A stretch of 64,000 nucleotides of DNA, taken from positions 17,145-81,144 of the forward strand of contig JAETPY010000001.1 in NCBI GenBank assembly GCA_021770925.1. Reading direction: 5' to 3'. This stretch comes from Erysipelotrichaceae bacterium. Lineage in GTDB: Bacteria; Bacillota_I; Bacilli_A; Erysipelotrichales; Coprobacillaceae. The notes beneath the pieces are model-generated. The model was not told the origin of the DNA, did not search any database, and worked only from the letters and a program-made list of their open reading frames with translations. This document shows positions 1 through 9,772 of the stretch, piece after piece. Within the stretch, counting starts at the first letter, position 1; the number at the start of each line of letters is the position of its first letter. Both the position numbers and the translations under genes were made by a program.

Positions 1-2
1 CC

Positions 3-41
3 CTTCATGAATTAGGCTTTGAAATCAAGATAAAATCATAA
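3..41 (+). CDS. C-terminal tail of a CDS truncated by the window edge (..LHELGFEIKIKS*)
   Basis: Short open frame from base 3 to TAA at 39-41, followed by a terminator at 101-127; too short to identify. Confidence 0.3.
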   Translation, partial: LHELGFEIKIKS

Positions 42-100
42 AAAGTATATTATCTTGATTAAGAAAATATAATATAGAGATTTTGTATAAATATTAAGCT

Positions 101-127
101 GACACTTCATTAATGAAGTGTCTTTTT
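101..127 (+). terminator. Rho-independent terminator
   Basis: GACACTTCAT-TA-ATGAAGTGTC perfect stem followed by TTTTT. Confidence 0.8.
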
Positions 128-156
128 GCAAAAATAAAATGATTGTTTTATCATGT

Positions 157-609
157 TTATTTGTTTAATTTTTCCATAATAAAATTTGTAAGAAAAATCC
201 CCTGTCGTTCTACGCATTGTTCTTTTATAACTTTGTACCCTCTTTTTTCAAAAAAAGATTTTGCAGTAATAGAAGAATGGGTAAGGATACTTCCATAAAC
301 TGCCTGTTCTAACTGGTTGCAAATAGCTGTAGCGATTCCCTTTCCTTGATAATCAGCATGAACGAATAGATGGTCAAGATAACCTGTTTTATCTATATCT
401 CCAAAACCTACGATAATTCCATTATCAATTGCAACAAGACTGTAATTTTTTTGAAGTGATTGATCCCATTTTTTCAAATTCGTCTGTTTTGTTGCCCATA
501 TATCTAACTGTTCTTTTGTATAATCTTTGGCATTAATTGTATGAACTGTATTGTAAAATAATTCGGTCAATTCTTTGCAGTCTAGCGACTTATATTCTCT
601 AATAATCAT
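157..609 (-). CDS. GNAT family N-acetyltransferase
   Basis: ORF with GNAT acetyl-CoA motif region (LFVHADYQGKGIATAICNQLE) and C-terminal SITAKSFFEKRGY. Confidence 0.85.
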   Translation of the reverse strand: MIIREYKSLDCKELTELFYNTVHTINAKDYTKEQLDIWATKQTNLKKWDQSLQKNYSLVAIDNGIIVGFGDIDKTGYLDHLFVHADYQGKGIATAICNQLEQAVYGSILTHSSITAKSFFEKRGYKVIKEQCVERQGIFLTNFIMEKLNK

Positions 610-845
610 TTTTCCTCCTAATGAATATTTCTTTTATTCTTTCAATATTATTAAAAAATAATTTTGTTCTTTTTTACTTTATTATGCATTCCTAAATATC
701 TAAATATCTTTTAGAAGATTTATAAATATTTTTTGTATATTTAAATATTTTTTATCTTTAATTCCTGAATTTATATATTCAACAGAAATTTATAGTAGTA
801 AAAATGATATTTTATATATGTAAGTTTATTATATTTTGAATTTTA

Positions 846-1367
846 TTAGAAATATTTATCAATCATTTTTAAAGGCAGCATTATTATAAAAATAAAAAAT
901 AATTCAATAATACTATTAATTACACCAAACATAATAATAAACATGCATAATATTAAAATCAATCTGTGAAATATTATATTTATCTTTTTGTAAAAACCAA
1001 AGTCAATTAACATAGTACGATTAATTAATATTTGAATTATTATTAATAAAGATATGGCTCCTAAAGATGAAAGAATAATATGGAGCATAGAAATAATATT
1101 TTCATTATCAGGATGATAGGGTAAAAAAGAGCCTATTAATATTGTTGAAAAACTAAATATTACTAATAACTTATTTAAACTGGTTGAATAAGTTATTTTT
1201 TTGAATAACTTATTTATTTTATATAGTAAAAAGCAGGAAATAATTGTAATCCAAATAAGATAGTGGATTCGCATCTCATTTTGATAAGATAAGTAAGTAA
1301 AATTATTATATGTCCAGGAAGTTTTTAATGATAATAAAAACGTATAAATAAATATTAAATAGTACAT
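846..1367 (-). CDS. Hypothetical multi-pass membrane protein
   Basis: ORF with several strongly hydrophobic segments; family not recognised. Confidence 0.6.
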   Translation of the reverse strand: MYYLIFIYTFLLSLKTSWTYNNFTYLSYQNEMRIHYLIWITIISCFLLYKINKLFKKITYSTSLNKLLVIFSFSTILIGSFLPYHPDNENIISMLHIILSSLGAISLLIIIQILINRTMLIDFGFYKKINIIFHRLILILCMFIIMFGVINSIIELFFIFIIMLPLKMIDKYF

Positions 1368-1472
1368 TTTTTAACCTCCATGACTAACATTTTAATAAAA
1401 TCGAAAAAAAATGTAAATAATAAAAGAAAAATCATTTTTTTAAATGTAAAAAATAATGAGGAGGAAATTAAA

Positions 1473-1790
1473 ATGAAAATTAGATTAAAAAGTATTCATG
1501 GAAATGTCGTTAATGATAAGGAGAATTATGTATCCAAAAATGTTAAGGCACATATTGAAGTAGGTTACAGTTATAATCAAAAAAGAAATTTAAGTCTTAA
1601 TTATCAAATTAAGGTGGGTGAGGCAAAAAAACAGTTTTTTGTAGTTAAATGTGTTTTTGACATTGAAAATTATGATCATGATATAGATGAAAAAATAATT
1701 CTTGATCAGGCAGTTGAAATACTTCAAGAACGAATTGAAATTATTTTAGGATTAATTAGTGAGGAAATGGGAATTGAGTTACAAGGTTGA
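1473..1790 (+). CDS. Small hypothetical cytosolic protein
   Basis: ORF-track frame 1380-1790; the start at 1473 (MKIRLKSIHG) is preceded by GAGGAGG, so the N-terminal 31 aa in the track are probably not translated. Confidence 0.6.
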   Translation: MKIRLKSIHGNVVNDKENYVSKNVKAHIEVGYSYNQKRNLSLNYQIKVGEAKKQFFVVKCVFDIENYDHDIDEKIILDQAVEILQERIEIILGLISEEMGIELQG

Positions 1791-1852
1791 TGAAATTTAT
1801 CAACCTTGTAACAAACTTAGATTATTATCATATTTTATAATAGAGGTGGAAT

Positions 1853-2605
1853 ATGTTGATCTATATTAATGGAACTGATAATCGTTGTAAATATTTAGCT
1901 AAGCTGATGGCTAAAGATGGTTATCAGATAGAGGATGATAAAAACTATATATCATCTTGTCAAATTGTATATTTGGGAAAAGATGGTAAAGGCTTTGAAC
2001 AAGTAGATTTTGCTTGTAATGCAGTTGTATTGACATTATTAAAAAATCAGCGATTATGTTATTTAAGTAAACTAAAAGGTTTTAAGTATGATTATTTGTA
2101 TCACGATGAGCAATTTGTTAATGAAAATACCTACATCAGTGATGAAGCTTTGATTGCCTACATGATTATTGATAATAATATCAGTCTATCTAATTCAAAT
2201 ATTCTAATATTAGGCTATGGTCATTGCGGTAAAGATTTAGCAAATAAATTAGAACAGTTTAATGCTAAAATTACTGTTTCTAATCGTAATGATCATTATC
2301 ATGATGAGGTAGTAGCTAAAGGATATCGCTACATTCGTTTAAATGAGCTTACGTTAGAAGGATATGATTTTATTATTAATACTATTCCATGTAATATTAT
2401 TAGTGATGAAATGTTGAAAACAAAAGATGACAGGTGCCAAATTTATGATGTGGCTTCTAAACCATATGGTCTACAAAGTAATAAAAGAGATACTAGTTAT
2501 CATTTGTTGAAACAATTACCAACAAAATATGCTTATCAAAGCAGCGCTTTAGCTTTATTCAAAGCAATTAAAAGGGCGGTTGATTATAAGAATGTTAAAA
2601 AATAA
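1853..2605 (+). CDS. dpaA: Dipicolinate synthase subunit A-like
   Basis: Rossmann motif ILGYGHCGKDLANKL; followed by DpaB-like flavoprotein, aspartokinase and DapA-like genes as in the Bacillus spoVF cluster. Confidence 0.8.
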   Translation: MLIYINGTDNRCKYLAKLMAKDGYQIEDDKNYISSCQIVYLGKDGKGFEQVDFACNAVVLTLLKNQRLCYLSKLKGFKYDYLYHDEQFVNENTYISDEALIAYMIIDNNISLSNSNILILGYGHCGKDLANKLEQFNAKITVSNRNDHYHDEVVAKGYRYIRLNELTLEGYDFIINTIPCNIISDEMLKTKDDRCQIYDVASKPYGLQSNKRDTSYHLLKQLPTKYAYQSSALALFKAIKRAVDYKNVKK

Positions 2606-3182
2606 AAAAATTGGAGTTGGAATTACTGGTTCTTTTTGCTCATTAAAAAAAACAATAAACGTTTTAAATGAATTAGCAAAACAAGAATGTGACTTATATA
2701 TATTTGTTAGTGAAAAGATTTTAACCTGTAACACGCGTTTTGATCAGGCTGATGAATTAATTGAGGAAATCGAAAAGATAGCTAAGCGTAAAGTTATTAC
2801 TGATGTTGTAAATGCAGAAATTTTTGGTCCTAAAATCCCATTAGATTTAATGCTGGTCATGCCATGTAGCGGAAATACATTAGGTAAAATTGCCCATGGA
2901 ATCAATGATAATGCTGTAACTATGGCATGTAAATCAACTTTGCGTAATGAACATGACGTTGTTTTAGCGATTGCAACAAACGATGCATTAAGTAATTCAG
3001 GTAAAAATATGATGCAGATTTTAAATACCAAACACTTTTATTTAGTGCCAATGTATCAGGATGATTGTATTAAAAAACCAAATAGTATGTTATTTGATGA
3101 GACTTTAGTAATACAAACACTAATTAATGCCTTGAATAATAAACAAATCCAACCGGTGTTTGAAGGTAGTAAAGATGTATAA
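2592..3182 (+). CDS. dpaB: Dipicolinate synthase subunit B (flavoprotein)
   Basis: KKIGVGITGSFCSLKK flavoprotein N-terminus, PCSGNTLGKIAHGINDNAVTMACKSTLRN; start at 2592 preferred over 2580. Confidence 0.85.
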   Translation: MLKNKKIGVGITGSFCSLKKTINVLNELAKQECDLYIFVSEKILTCNTRFDQADELIEEIEKIAKRKVITDVVNAEIFGPKIPLDLMLVMPCSGNTLGKIAHGINDNAVTMACKSTLRNEHDVVLAIATNDALSNSGKNMMQILNTKHFYLVPMYQDDCIKKPNSMLFDETLVIQTLINALNNKQIQPVFEGSKDV

Positions 3183-4236
3183 AGTTTTAAAATTTGGTGG
3201 TACATCTTTACGTGATAAAAAAACATTGGGATCTGTAATTGAAATAATAAAAAAAAATCTAGATCATAAATTGATTATTGTTGTTAGTGCAATGGGACGT
3301 TATCCTGATCCATATGCTACTGATACATTAAAAGAATTGGTTTCCTGGCAGTTATCATTTGATGAATATAGTCGCATCGTAAGCTGTGGGGAGACAATCA
3401 GTAGTGTTGTTTTATCAAGTGAACTAAGAAAAAAGGATATTAATGCGATTTCTCTTTCTTGTTTACAAGCAGGTTTAAAAGTTAGAGGAAACCGTTTAGT
3501 TGATTTCAATAAGAAAAAAGTGCTTGAATATTTAAGAAAATATGATGTAGTGATAATACCAGGTTTTCAGGGAATTGATAAGTTTAAAAATATTCGAATT
3601 CTAGAAAAGGGTGACAGTGATTATAGTGCTGTTTATATTGCTCGAAGAATGAATTTAAATGAGGTATTTATATACAGTGATGTTTGTGGAATATATACTG
3701 GGGATCCTAAATATATAAACGATGCTCGTTTAATTAAACATGTCGGCTATCGTCAGGCAATGGATTTAGCGAAACATAAAGCACGGATAATTTGTTATAA
3801 AGCATTATTAGAGGGTTATAAAAAAGATGGGTTTAAAATTAATTTGCGTTCTATCTACAATAATGATATTGGTACTTTAATTAATCATGATGAGACAAAA
3901 ATAAAAACTATGTCAATTGATTTTAATTACTGGTTAATTCGTTTTGATGAAGAAATAGCAAAAAAAGATTTTGGTTATTTATATGATAAATGTGAAAATG
4001 ATTATCTTGTTTTAGAAGAAAATCTTCATAAATTAGATACCAAATATACTAAAATAGATGCTTATACAAAAGTTCATTTTGTCGGATGTGAGTTAGAAAA
4101 TGATGATATTTATCGAAATTTCTTAGAAAAATTTGCTCTTACATCAACCAAAGAAATAGATAGTTATTATGTTAAAGTTAAAACGCAAAAGCAGGATTTA
4201 AATTTACTGCATGATTTAATTGTTCGAAGTGATTAG
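3175..4236 (+). CDS. dapG: Aspartate kinase (divergent C-terminal regulatory region)
   Basis: VLKFGGTSLRD, VSAMGRYPDPYATDTL, SCGETISS, KGDSDYSAVYIARR, SDVCGIYTGDPK motifs; start overlaps the dpaB stop. Confidence 0.8.
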   Translation: MYKVLKFGGTSLRDKKTLGSVIEIIKKNLDHKLIIVVSAMGRYPDPYATDTLKELVSWQLSFDEYSRIVSCGETISSVVLSSELRKKDINAISLSCLQAGLKVRGNRLVDFNKKKVLEYLRKYDVVIIPGFQGIDKFKNIRILEKGDSDYSAVYIARRMNLNEVFIYSDVCGIYTGDPKYINDARLIKHVGYRQAMDLAKHKARIICYKALLEGYKKDGFKINLRSIYNNDIGTLINHDETKIKTMSIDFNYWLIRFDEEIAKKDFGYLYDKCENDYLVLEENLHKLDTKYTKIDAYTKVHFVGCELENDDIYRNFLEKFALTSTKEIDSYYVKVKTQKQDLNLLHDLIVRSD

Positions 4237-4238
4237 AG

Positions 4239-5030
4239 ATGAAGATTTTTACCAATCTAGTTACTCCGTTTAAAGAAGATGGAATTATTGATTATCAGGC
4301 AGTTGATATTTTAATTAAACGTTTAGCGTTTCAAAAAAATCATTGCTTTATTATTGGCAGTCTTACTGGGGAAGGGATGTTTTTAAATCCTTTGGAGCTT
4401 AAACATTTAACACAATATATTTGTCGTCGTTATGAACTTGAGGTTTATGTCTATATTTTACAGGAAAGTACCAAAAAGGCAATTGAACAAATTAATGAAT
4501 TAAATGATATTAAGGGCTTATCAGGTTATATTATTAAAGTTCCTGATATGGTTAGATATTCAAATATTAGTATTTATAAACATCTTGATTTAATTTCAGT
4601 AGTAACTAATAAAAAGATCATCGTTGATTTTTATCATCAAGATATCTTAGAAAATAAATTTATTGAAGATTTATTAAAAAAGCATAAAAATATGACTGGG
4701 GTAATAGTTGATAAAGATTTTAAAAATTTACTGAATGTAAAAAAATATGTTCGAGATGAATTTGTTTTAAAAATGGATAATAATTATGATGGAATAGTTA
4801 GTGATATAAGCAATATTGATTATCAGTCTGTTAGTTTATTAAATGATAGTGAGATAAATAGAGATTATTTTAGTCTATTAGTTAAATATTTTTATCGTGA
4901 AAATATTTCCAGCAGTTTAAAATATATTTTATTTAAAAAAGGTTATATTGTTTATAAACTTCGTTTACCATTAATGAAAATAGATAGTAATTTACAAAAA
5001 CAGTTAAATAAACTGATGGAAAAATATTAA
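4239..5030 (+). CDS. DapA-like (dihydrodipicolinate synthase family) protein, catalytically divergent
   Basis: LVTPFKEDGIIDY N-terminus, SLTGEG, position 3' of the DPA genes; the Schiff-base lysine region reads GVIVDKD. Confidence 0.65.
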   Translation: MKIFTNLVTPFKEDGIIDYQAVDILIKRLAFQKNHCFIIGSLTGEGMFLNPLELKHLTQYICRRYELEVYVYILQESTKKAIEQINELNDIKGLSGYIIKVPDMVRYSNISIYKHLDLISVVTNKKIIVDFYHQDILENKFIEDLLKKHKNMTGVIVDKDFKNLLNVKKYVRDEFVLKMDNNYDGIVSDISNIDYQSVSLLNDSEINRDYFSLLVKYFYRENISSSLKYILFKKGYIVYKLRLPLMKIDSNLQKQLNKLMEKY

Positions 5031-5050
5031 CTTTGATATTAATATGTTAT

Positions 5051-5094
5051 AAAAAGTTAGAATATTACAAATTTATGTTATTCTAACTTTTTTT
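5051..5094 (+). terminator. Rho-independent terminator after the DPA cluster
   Basis: AAAAAGTTAGAATA...TATTCTAACTTTTTTT. Confidence 0.75.
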
Positions 5095-5326
5095 ATTATT
5101 TTTCTATCAAGATAGTAAAAAATAAGATAAAGAGGACATAATTTATTTAAAAGAACAAATGCTCAACGATAATACTAAAAGAGATATTAATTTTATTTCT
5201 CTTTTTCTTTAATTTTTGTTACAATGTTTTTAGAAAGTATTAGCCAACCATACTTTGATGTGGTAATATATTAAAGATTGTTTTTATACCTATTTTAGAT
5301 AATATAAAATAATAATGGAGGAAAAG

Positions 5327-7021
5327 ATGAGAAAAGATATTATAAAGATTTTACCTCTTGGTGGACAAGCTGAGATGGGTAAAAGTATGTACTGCATCGA
5401 AATAAAAGATAAAATTTTTATTTTAGATGCTGGATTTAGATTTCCTGAAATAAATAAATTAGGAGTAGATATTATTATTCCTAGTTTTGATTATTTAAAA
5501 GAAAACGAAGAACGAGTAGCAGCAATAATTGTAACTCATGGACATGATGATGTAATGGCAGCATTACCATATTTATTAGAAAATATAAACGCTCCTGTGT
5601 ATGCACCTGCTTTAACTGCTGATTTGATTGACCAGATGATGAGACGACATAAAAAACATAATAATTTAAAACTTAATTATCAGCTTATAAAAGTTAAACG
5701 CAATGATTCAATTAATATTGCTGGAGTACCAGTAGAATTTTTTCCAGTAACTCATTCAATTCCAGGTAGTGTTGGAGTTGCTTTGTGGACTAGAGATGGT
5801 TATATTGTGTACAGTGGTGAATTTATTATTGATTTTGGAGCACCAGAAGGTTTTAGATGTGATATTCAAAAAATGATGGAAATTGGTAAAAAAGGGGTTT
5901 TAGTACTGTTGTGTGAATCGTCATATTCTAAAAACACCGGATATACTTCACCAAAACATAAGTTAACAGAAAAAATTGATAATATTTTTGAAGATAGTGA
6001 AGGAAGAATTATTATTTCATCATATGCCCAAAATATTTTTAGAACTAAAGAAATTGTTGAATTAACTAAAAAATATAATCGTAAAATTGTTTTCTATGGT
6101 CGTGATAAATATGACAGTACAAATAGTATTGTAAGGATAGGGCAGCGTTTGAAAAAAGCTGTGATTCAAGTTCCTAAAGAATTAATTGCTTTTTCTACTG
6201 ATATTGGAAAAAGAGCTGTTGATGATAATCTAGTAGTTTTATTAAGTGGTAAACCACAACGTATTTATCATGATATAAGTGATATTATTGATGGTGGTGA
6301 TGAGTATTTAAAACTTAATGAAAAAGATACTTTTATTGTTGCTTCACCAGTAATTCCAGGTACTGAAAAAATTGCTAATAAGGCAGTTAATGAATTATAT
6401 AAGACTGATTCTAAGATTTATGTTTTAAAAAATAAGGAATTATTTTCAATGCATGCATCTCAGGAAGATATAAAGGTAATTATTCAAATTTTTAATCCAA
6501 CTTATTTTGTACCGATCAAAGGGGAATATCAACATTTTATTTCTAATATGGAAGTTGCTAAGAACATGGGTATAGCAATTGAAAATATTCCAATTATTGA
6601 TAATGGAGAATTTTTAAGCTTTAAAAATGGAAAGTTAGAAGATTATCGTGATACGATTGAAGTTGAAGATGTGATGATTGATGGTATTGGTGTTGGAGAT
6701 GTTGGAGATAAGGTTATTGATGATCGAATTCAGCTTTCAAATGATGGAGTTGTTATAATTGGTGTGACTATCGATAGTAATAGCCGAGAAATTATTGCTA
6801 ATACTGATGTTCAGTCACGAGGATTTGTCTACTTAAGAGATTCTGAGCATATTATTAAAGGAGTAATTGATATTGCTGAAAAGTGTGTTGCCCAAATGAA
6901 GAATGATCCAAATTTAGAAGCAATTGAGGTACGTCAGGAAATCAAAGAAAAGTCTAATAAATTTATTGTTAAAGAAACAGGCAAAAGGCCTGTCATTCTA
7001 CCAATTATTATCGAAATTTAA
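5327..7021 (+). CDS. Ribonuclease J (metallo-beta-lactamase/beta-CASP)
   Basis: THGHDD, VTHSIPGSVG, YSGEFIIDF, PVIPGTEKIANKAVNEL; start at 5327 after GGAGG. Confidence 0.92.
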   Translation: MRKDIIKILPLGGQAEMGKSMYCIEIKDKIFILDAGFRFPEINKLGVDIIIPSFDYLKENEERVAAIIVTHGHDDVMAALPYLLENINAPVYAPALTADLIDQMMRRHKKHNNLKLNYQLIKVKRNDSINIAGVPVEFFPVTHSIPGSVGVALWTRDGYIVYSGEFIIDFGAPEGFRCDIQKMMEIGKKGVLVLLCESSYSKNTGYTSPKHKLTEKIDNIFEDSEGRIIISSYAQNIFRTKEIVELTKKYNRKIVFYGRDKYDSTNSIVRIGQRLKKAVIQVPKELIAFSTDIGKRAVDDNLVVLLSGKPQRIYHDISDIIDGGDEYLKLNEKDTFIVASPVIPGTEKIANKAVNELYKTDSKIYVLKNKELFSMHASQEDIKVIIQIFNPTYFVPIKGEYQHFISNMEVAKNMGIAIENIPIIDNGEFLSFKNGKLEDYRDTIEVEDVMIDGIGVGDVGDKVIDDRIQLSNDGVVIIGVTIDSNSREIIANTDVQSRGFVYLRDSEHIIKGVIDIAEKCVAQMKNDPNLEAIEVRQEIKEKSNKFIVKETGKRPVILPIIIEI

Positions 7022-7041
7022 GTTAATATATTTCTGTTTAA

Positions 7042-7080
7042 AAAATTCCGCTTTCATATATAGAAAGTGGAATTTTGTTT
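7042..7080 (+). terminator. Rho-independent terminator after RNase J
   Basis: AAAATTCCGCTTTC-ATATATA-GAAAGTGGAATTTT. Confidence 0.75.
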
Positions 7081-7400
7081 ACAAAGAATATTAATCAAAA
7101 CATTAAATAATTAAGTTTTATTAATAATTAAAATAGATTTTTGATTTAAATTATGTATCTTTAAGTATGATTAAATATTTCTTTATTCATTGACTGTGTA
7201 TAATAGAAAAAATAATAAAATTTATTTTTCTTATCATGAACTAAATTTAGGTAAAAAGACATAATTAGACACAATTAACAGATAATCTATTTGCAATCAA
7301 TTATATTATTAATATTTAAGAATAATTAACCAGCTTTTTTTCTTTTGTTATAATAATGTGTTATGATATAATGGTTGAGTTAGAATAGGGAGTGTGAGTC

Positions 7401-9668
7401 ATGGCTAAAACGAGTCGATCAAAAAAATCCAAGCAAGAACAACTTAGTGAAGATTTAAAGGTCAGAATTATTGCTGTCACAGGTTTGTTTTTAGTTATTG
7501 TAGCGGCGATGAAATTGGGACCGATAGGAGAACAGTTAAATTTTCTTTGTACATATATATTAGGAAATTTTGTAGGAATTGGTTATGTAACATTAATTAT
7601 AATTAGTATATATGTAATTTATTATGCTAAATTACCACGTTTTAACGGTCCTAACGCAATTGGATTTTATTTATTATCTGGAGCAGTCTTAACATTCATG
7701 TCATCACTTAGTGATGATAATATGACTGGGATGAAAGTAATTAATCAATATATTAATCAGGCACCATGTAATCGTGGTGGTTTTATAGGTGCTTTATTAT
7801 ATGGAATGCTTAGTATGTTGTTTGATAAAACTGGAGCAATTATTGCTGCTGGCTTTATTCTTATAATTAGTCTAGCCTTATTAGGAAGTAAATTTTATGT
7901 AGAGCATCGAAAAAAATCGCGACCTAAGATAACGTCTAAAAAGAAAAAAGAGAAAGAAAAGAATCAAAATTCAAGTAGATTTATTGATTTTTTTACTAAA
8001 AAAAGAGATATTGCTTTTTTTCCAGATGATATATTTGAAATAGATGAAGAAAAACCTGAAAAGAAAACGTCTGCAAGGATTCATACTGCTCATTTAGAAG
8101 AAGATGATAATATTTCTTCAGCATTAGAATTTGATGAAAAATCAATGACTTTAGAAATAAAAGAAAAGGAGCCTAAAGTTCACGAAAATGATAATTCAAA
8201 ACCAAAACAGAAAATTAATAAAAATTATCGATTACCAGCATTATCTTTATTAAAAAATCCGATTTCAAAAAAATCCGGTGATAATAAAGGCAATGCTTTA
8301 GAAAAAGCAGAAGCTTTAACCAATGTTCTTCATGAATTTGGAGTCAATGCTTCAATTAGTGATATTTTTATCGGACCTTCTGTTACTAAATATGAATTAA
8401 AACTTGAAACAGGAACTAGGGTTAATAAAATTCTCCAATTACAAGATGATATTAAATTAGCTTTAGCTGCAAAGGATATTAGAATTGAAGCACCAATTCC
8501 TGGTAAACCAGCGGTTGGTGTAGAAATTCCTAATAGTGTAGCTACTATGGTTACTTTTAAAGAAGTTATTAAAGATATTCCTAAAGAACTTCAAGCAAAT
8601 AAATTATTAGTTCCTTTGGGTAAAGATGTTAGTGGGAAAACCATTTATGCACAATTGAATAAGATGCCCCATTTATTAATTGCCGGAGCTACAGGAAGTG
8701 GTAAATCGGTTTGTGTAAATACTATTATATGTAGTATCTTGATGCGAGCAAGGCCAGATGAAGTTAAATTTATTTTAGTTGATCCTAAAAAAGTAGAACT
8801 TACTAATTATAATGGAATTCCTCATTTATTAGCACCAGTAGTAACTGATCCTAAAAAAGCAGCTGCAGTTTTACAAGAGGTTGTTGTGGAGATGGAACGA
8901 CGTTATGATTTATTTGCAGGAGCAAATGTTAGAAATATTGAAGGGTATAATAAATATGTCCATAAAAAAAATGAAGATCTGCCATTAGATGAACAGTTAG
9001 AAGTGCTACCGTTTCATGTTATTATCTTAGATGAAGTAGCTGATTTAATGATGGTTGCTAGTAAACAGGTTGAAGACTGTATTATGAGAATTGCCCAAAT
9101 GGCCAGAGCAGCTGGAATTCATTTAATTGTTGCGACTCAAAGACCATCTACCGATATTATTACAGGGGTTATTAAAGCTAATATACCTTCTAGAATTGCT
9201 TTTGCAGTATCATCAGGAATTGATTCTAGAACTATTTTAGATACTTCAGGAGCTGAAAAATTACTAGGTAAAGGTGATATGCTTTTTTCACCAATGGGTT
9301 CGAGTTCCCCAATCAGAGTTCAAGGTGCTTTTGTATCAGATGAAGAAGTTAATGCAATTACTCATCATACAGCAAATCAGCAGGAAGCTAACTATGATGA
9401 AAAATATATTAATGTTAAACTGAATACATCTTCAGCAGGTGCTGCTTCTAAAGAGGAAGAAGAGGATGAGGAATATGAAATGTGTCGAAGCTTTGTTATT
9501 AATGCTCAAAAAGCTAGTACATCATTATTACAAAGACAGTTTAGAATTGGATATAATAAAGCGGCACGGATTATTGACCAGCTGGAAGCTGATGGCGTGA
9601 TTGGACCTCAAATAGGTTCAAAGCCTCGTGAAGTATACATACGCGGTTATCAAGAAGAAGATATCTGA
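7401..9668 (+). CDS. ftsK: DNA translocase FtsK/SpoIIIE
   Basis: Hydrophobic N-terminus, Walker A GATGSGKSV, Walker B VIILDEVADLMM, C-terminal gamma winged helix. Confidence 0.95.
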   Translation: MAKTSRSKKSKQEQLSEDLKVRIIAVTGLFLVIVAAMKLGPIGEQLNFLCTYILGNFVGIGYVTLIIISIYVIYYAKLPRFNGPNAIGFYLLSGAVLTFMSSLSDDNMTGMKVINQYINQAPCNRGGFIGALLYGMLSMLFDKTGAIIAAGFILIISLALLGSKFYVEHRKKSRPKITSKKKKEKEKNQNSSRFIDFFTKKRDIAFFPDDIFEIDEEKPEKKTSARIHTAHLEEDDNISSALEFDEKSMTLEIKEKEPKVHENDNSKPKQKINKNYRLPALSLLKNPISKKSGDNKGNALEKAEALTNVLHEFGVNASISDIFIGPSVTKYELKLETGTRVNKILQLQDDIKLALAAKDIRIEAPIPGKPAVGVEIPNSVATMVTFKEVIKDIPKELQANKLLVPLGKDVSGKTIYAQLNKMPHLLIAGATGSGKSVCVNTIICSILMRARPDEVKFILVDPKKVELTNYNGIPHLLAPVVTDPKKAAAVLQEVVVEMERRYDLFAGANVRNIEGYNKYVHKKNEDLPLDEQLEVLPFHVIILDEVADLMMVASKQVEDCIMRIAQMARAAGIHLIVATQRPSTDIITGVIKANIPSRIAFAVSSGIDSRTILDTSGAEKLLGKGDMLFSPMGSSSPIRVQGAFVSDEEVNAITHHTANQQEANYDEKYINVKLNTSSAGAASKEEEEDEEYEMCRSFVINAQKASTSLLQRQFRIGYNKAARIIDQLEADGVIGPQIGSKPREVYIRGYQEEDI

Positions 9669-9690
9669 AAGGATATCTTCTTTATTTTTA
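9653..9690 (+). terminator. Rho-independent terminator overlapping the ftsK stop
   Basis: AAGAAGATATC-TGAAAG-GATATCTTCTTTATTTTT. Confidence 0.7.
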
Positions 9691-9772
9691 TCTTGTATAT
9701 TTAATACTGGAAATGGATATAATTTTGATAAATAATCGAGATTAATTTATATATGTAAAGGAGAAAATAAAA

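Noticed and set aside
610-845. AT-rich intergenic region as possible repeat or CRISPR
   Set aside because: No regular repeat-spacer structure; simple AT richness
2744-3031. Minus-strand ORF antisense to dpaB
   Set aside because: Fully covered by a well-supported gene on the other strand; no RBS or recognisable family
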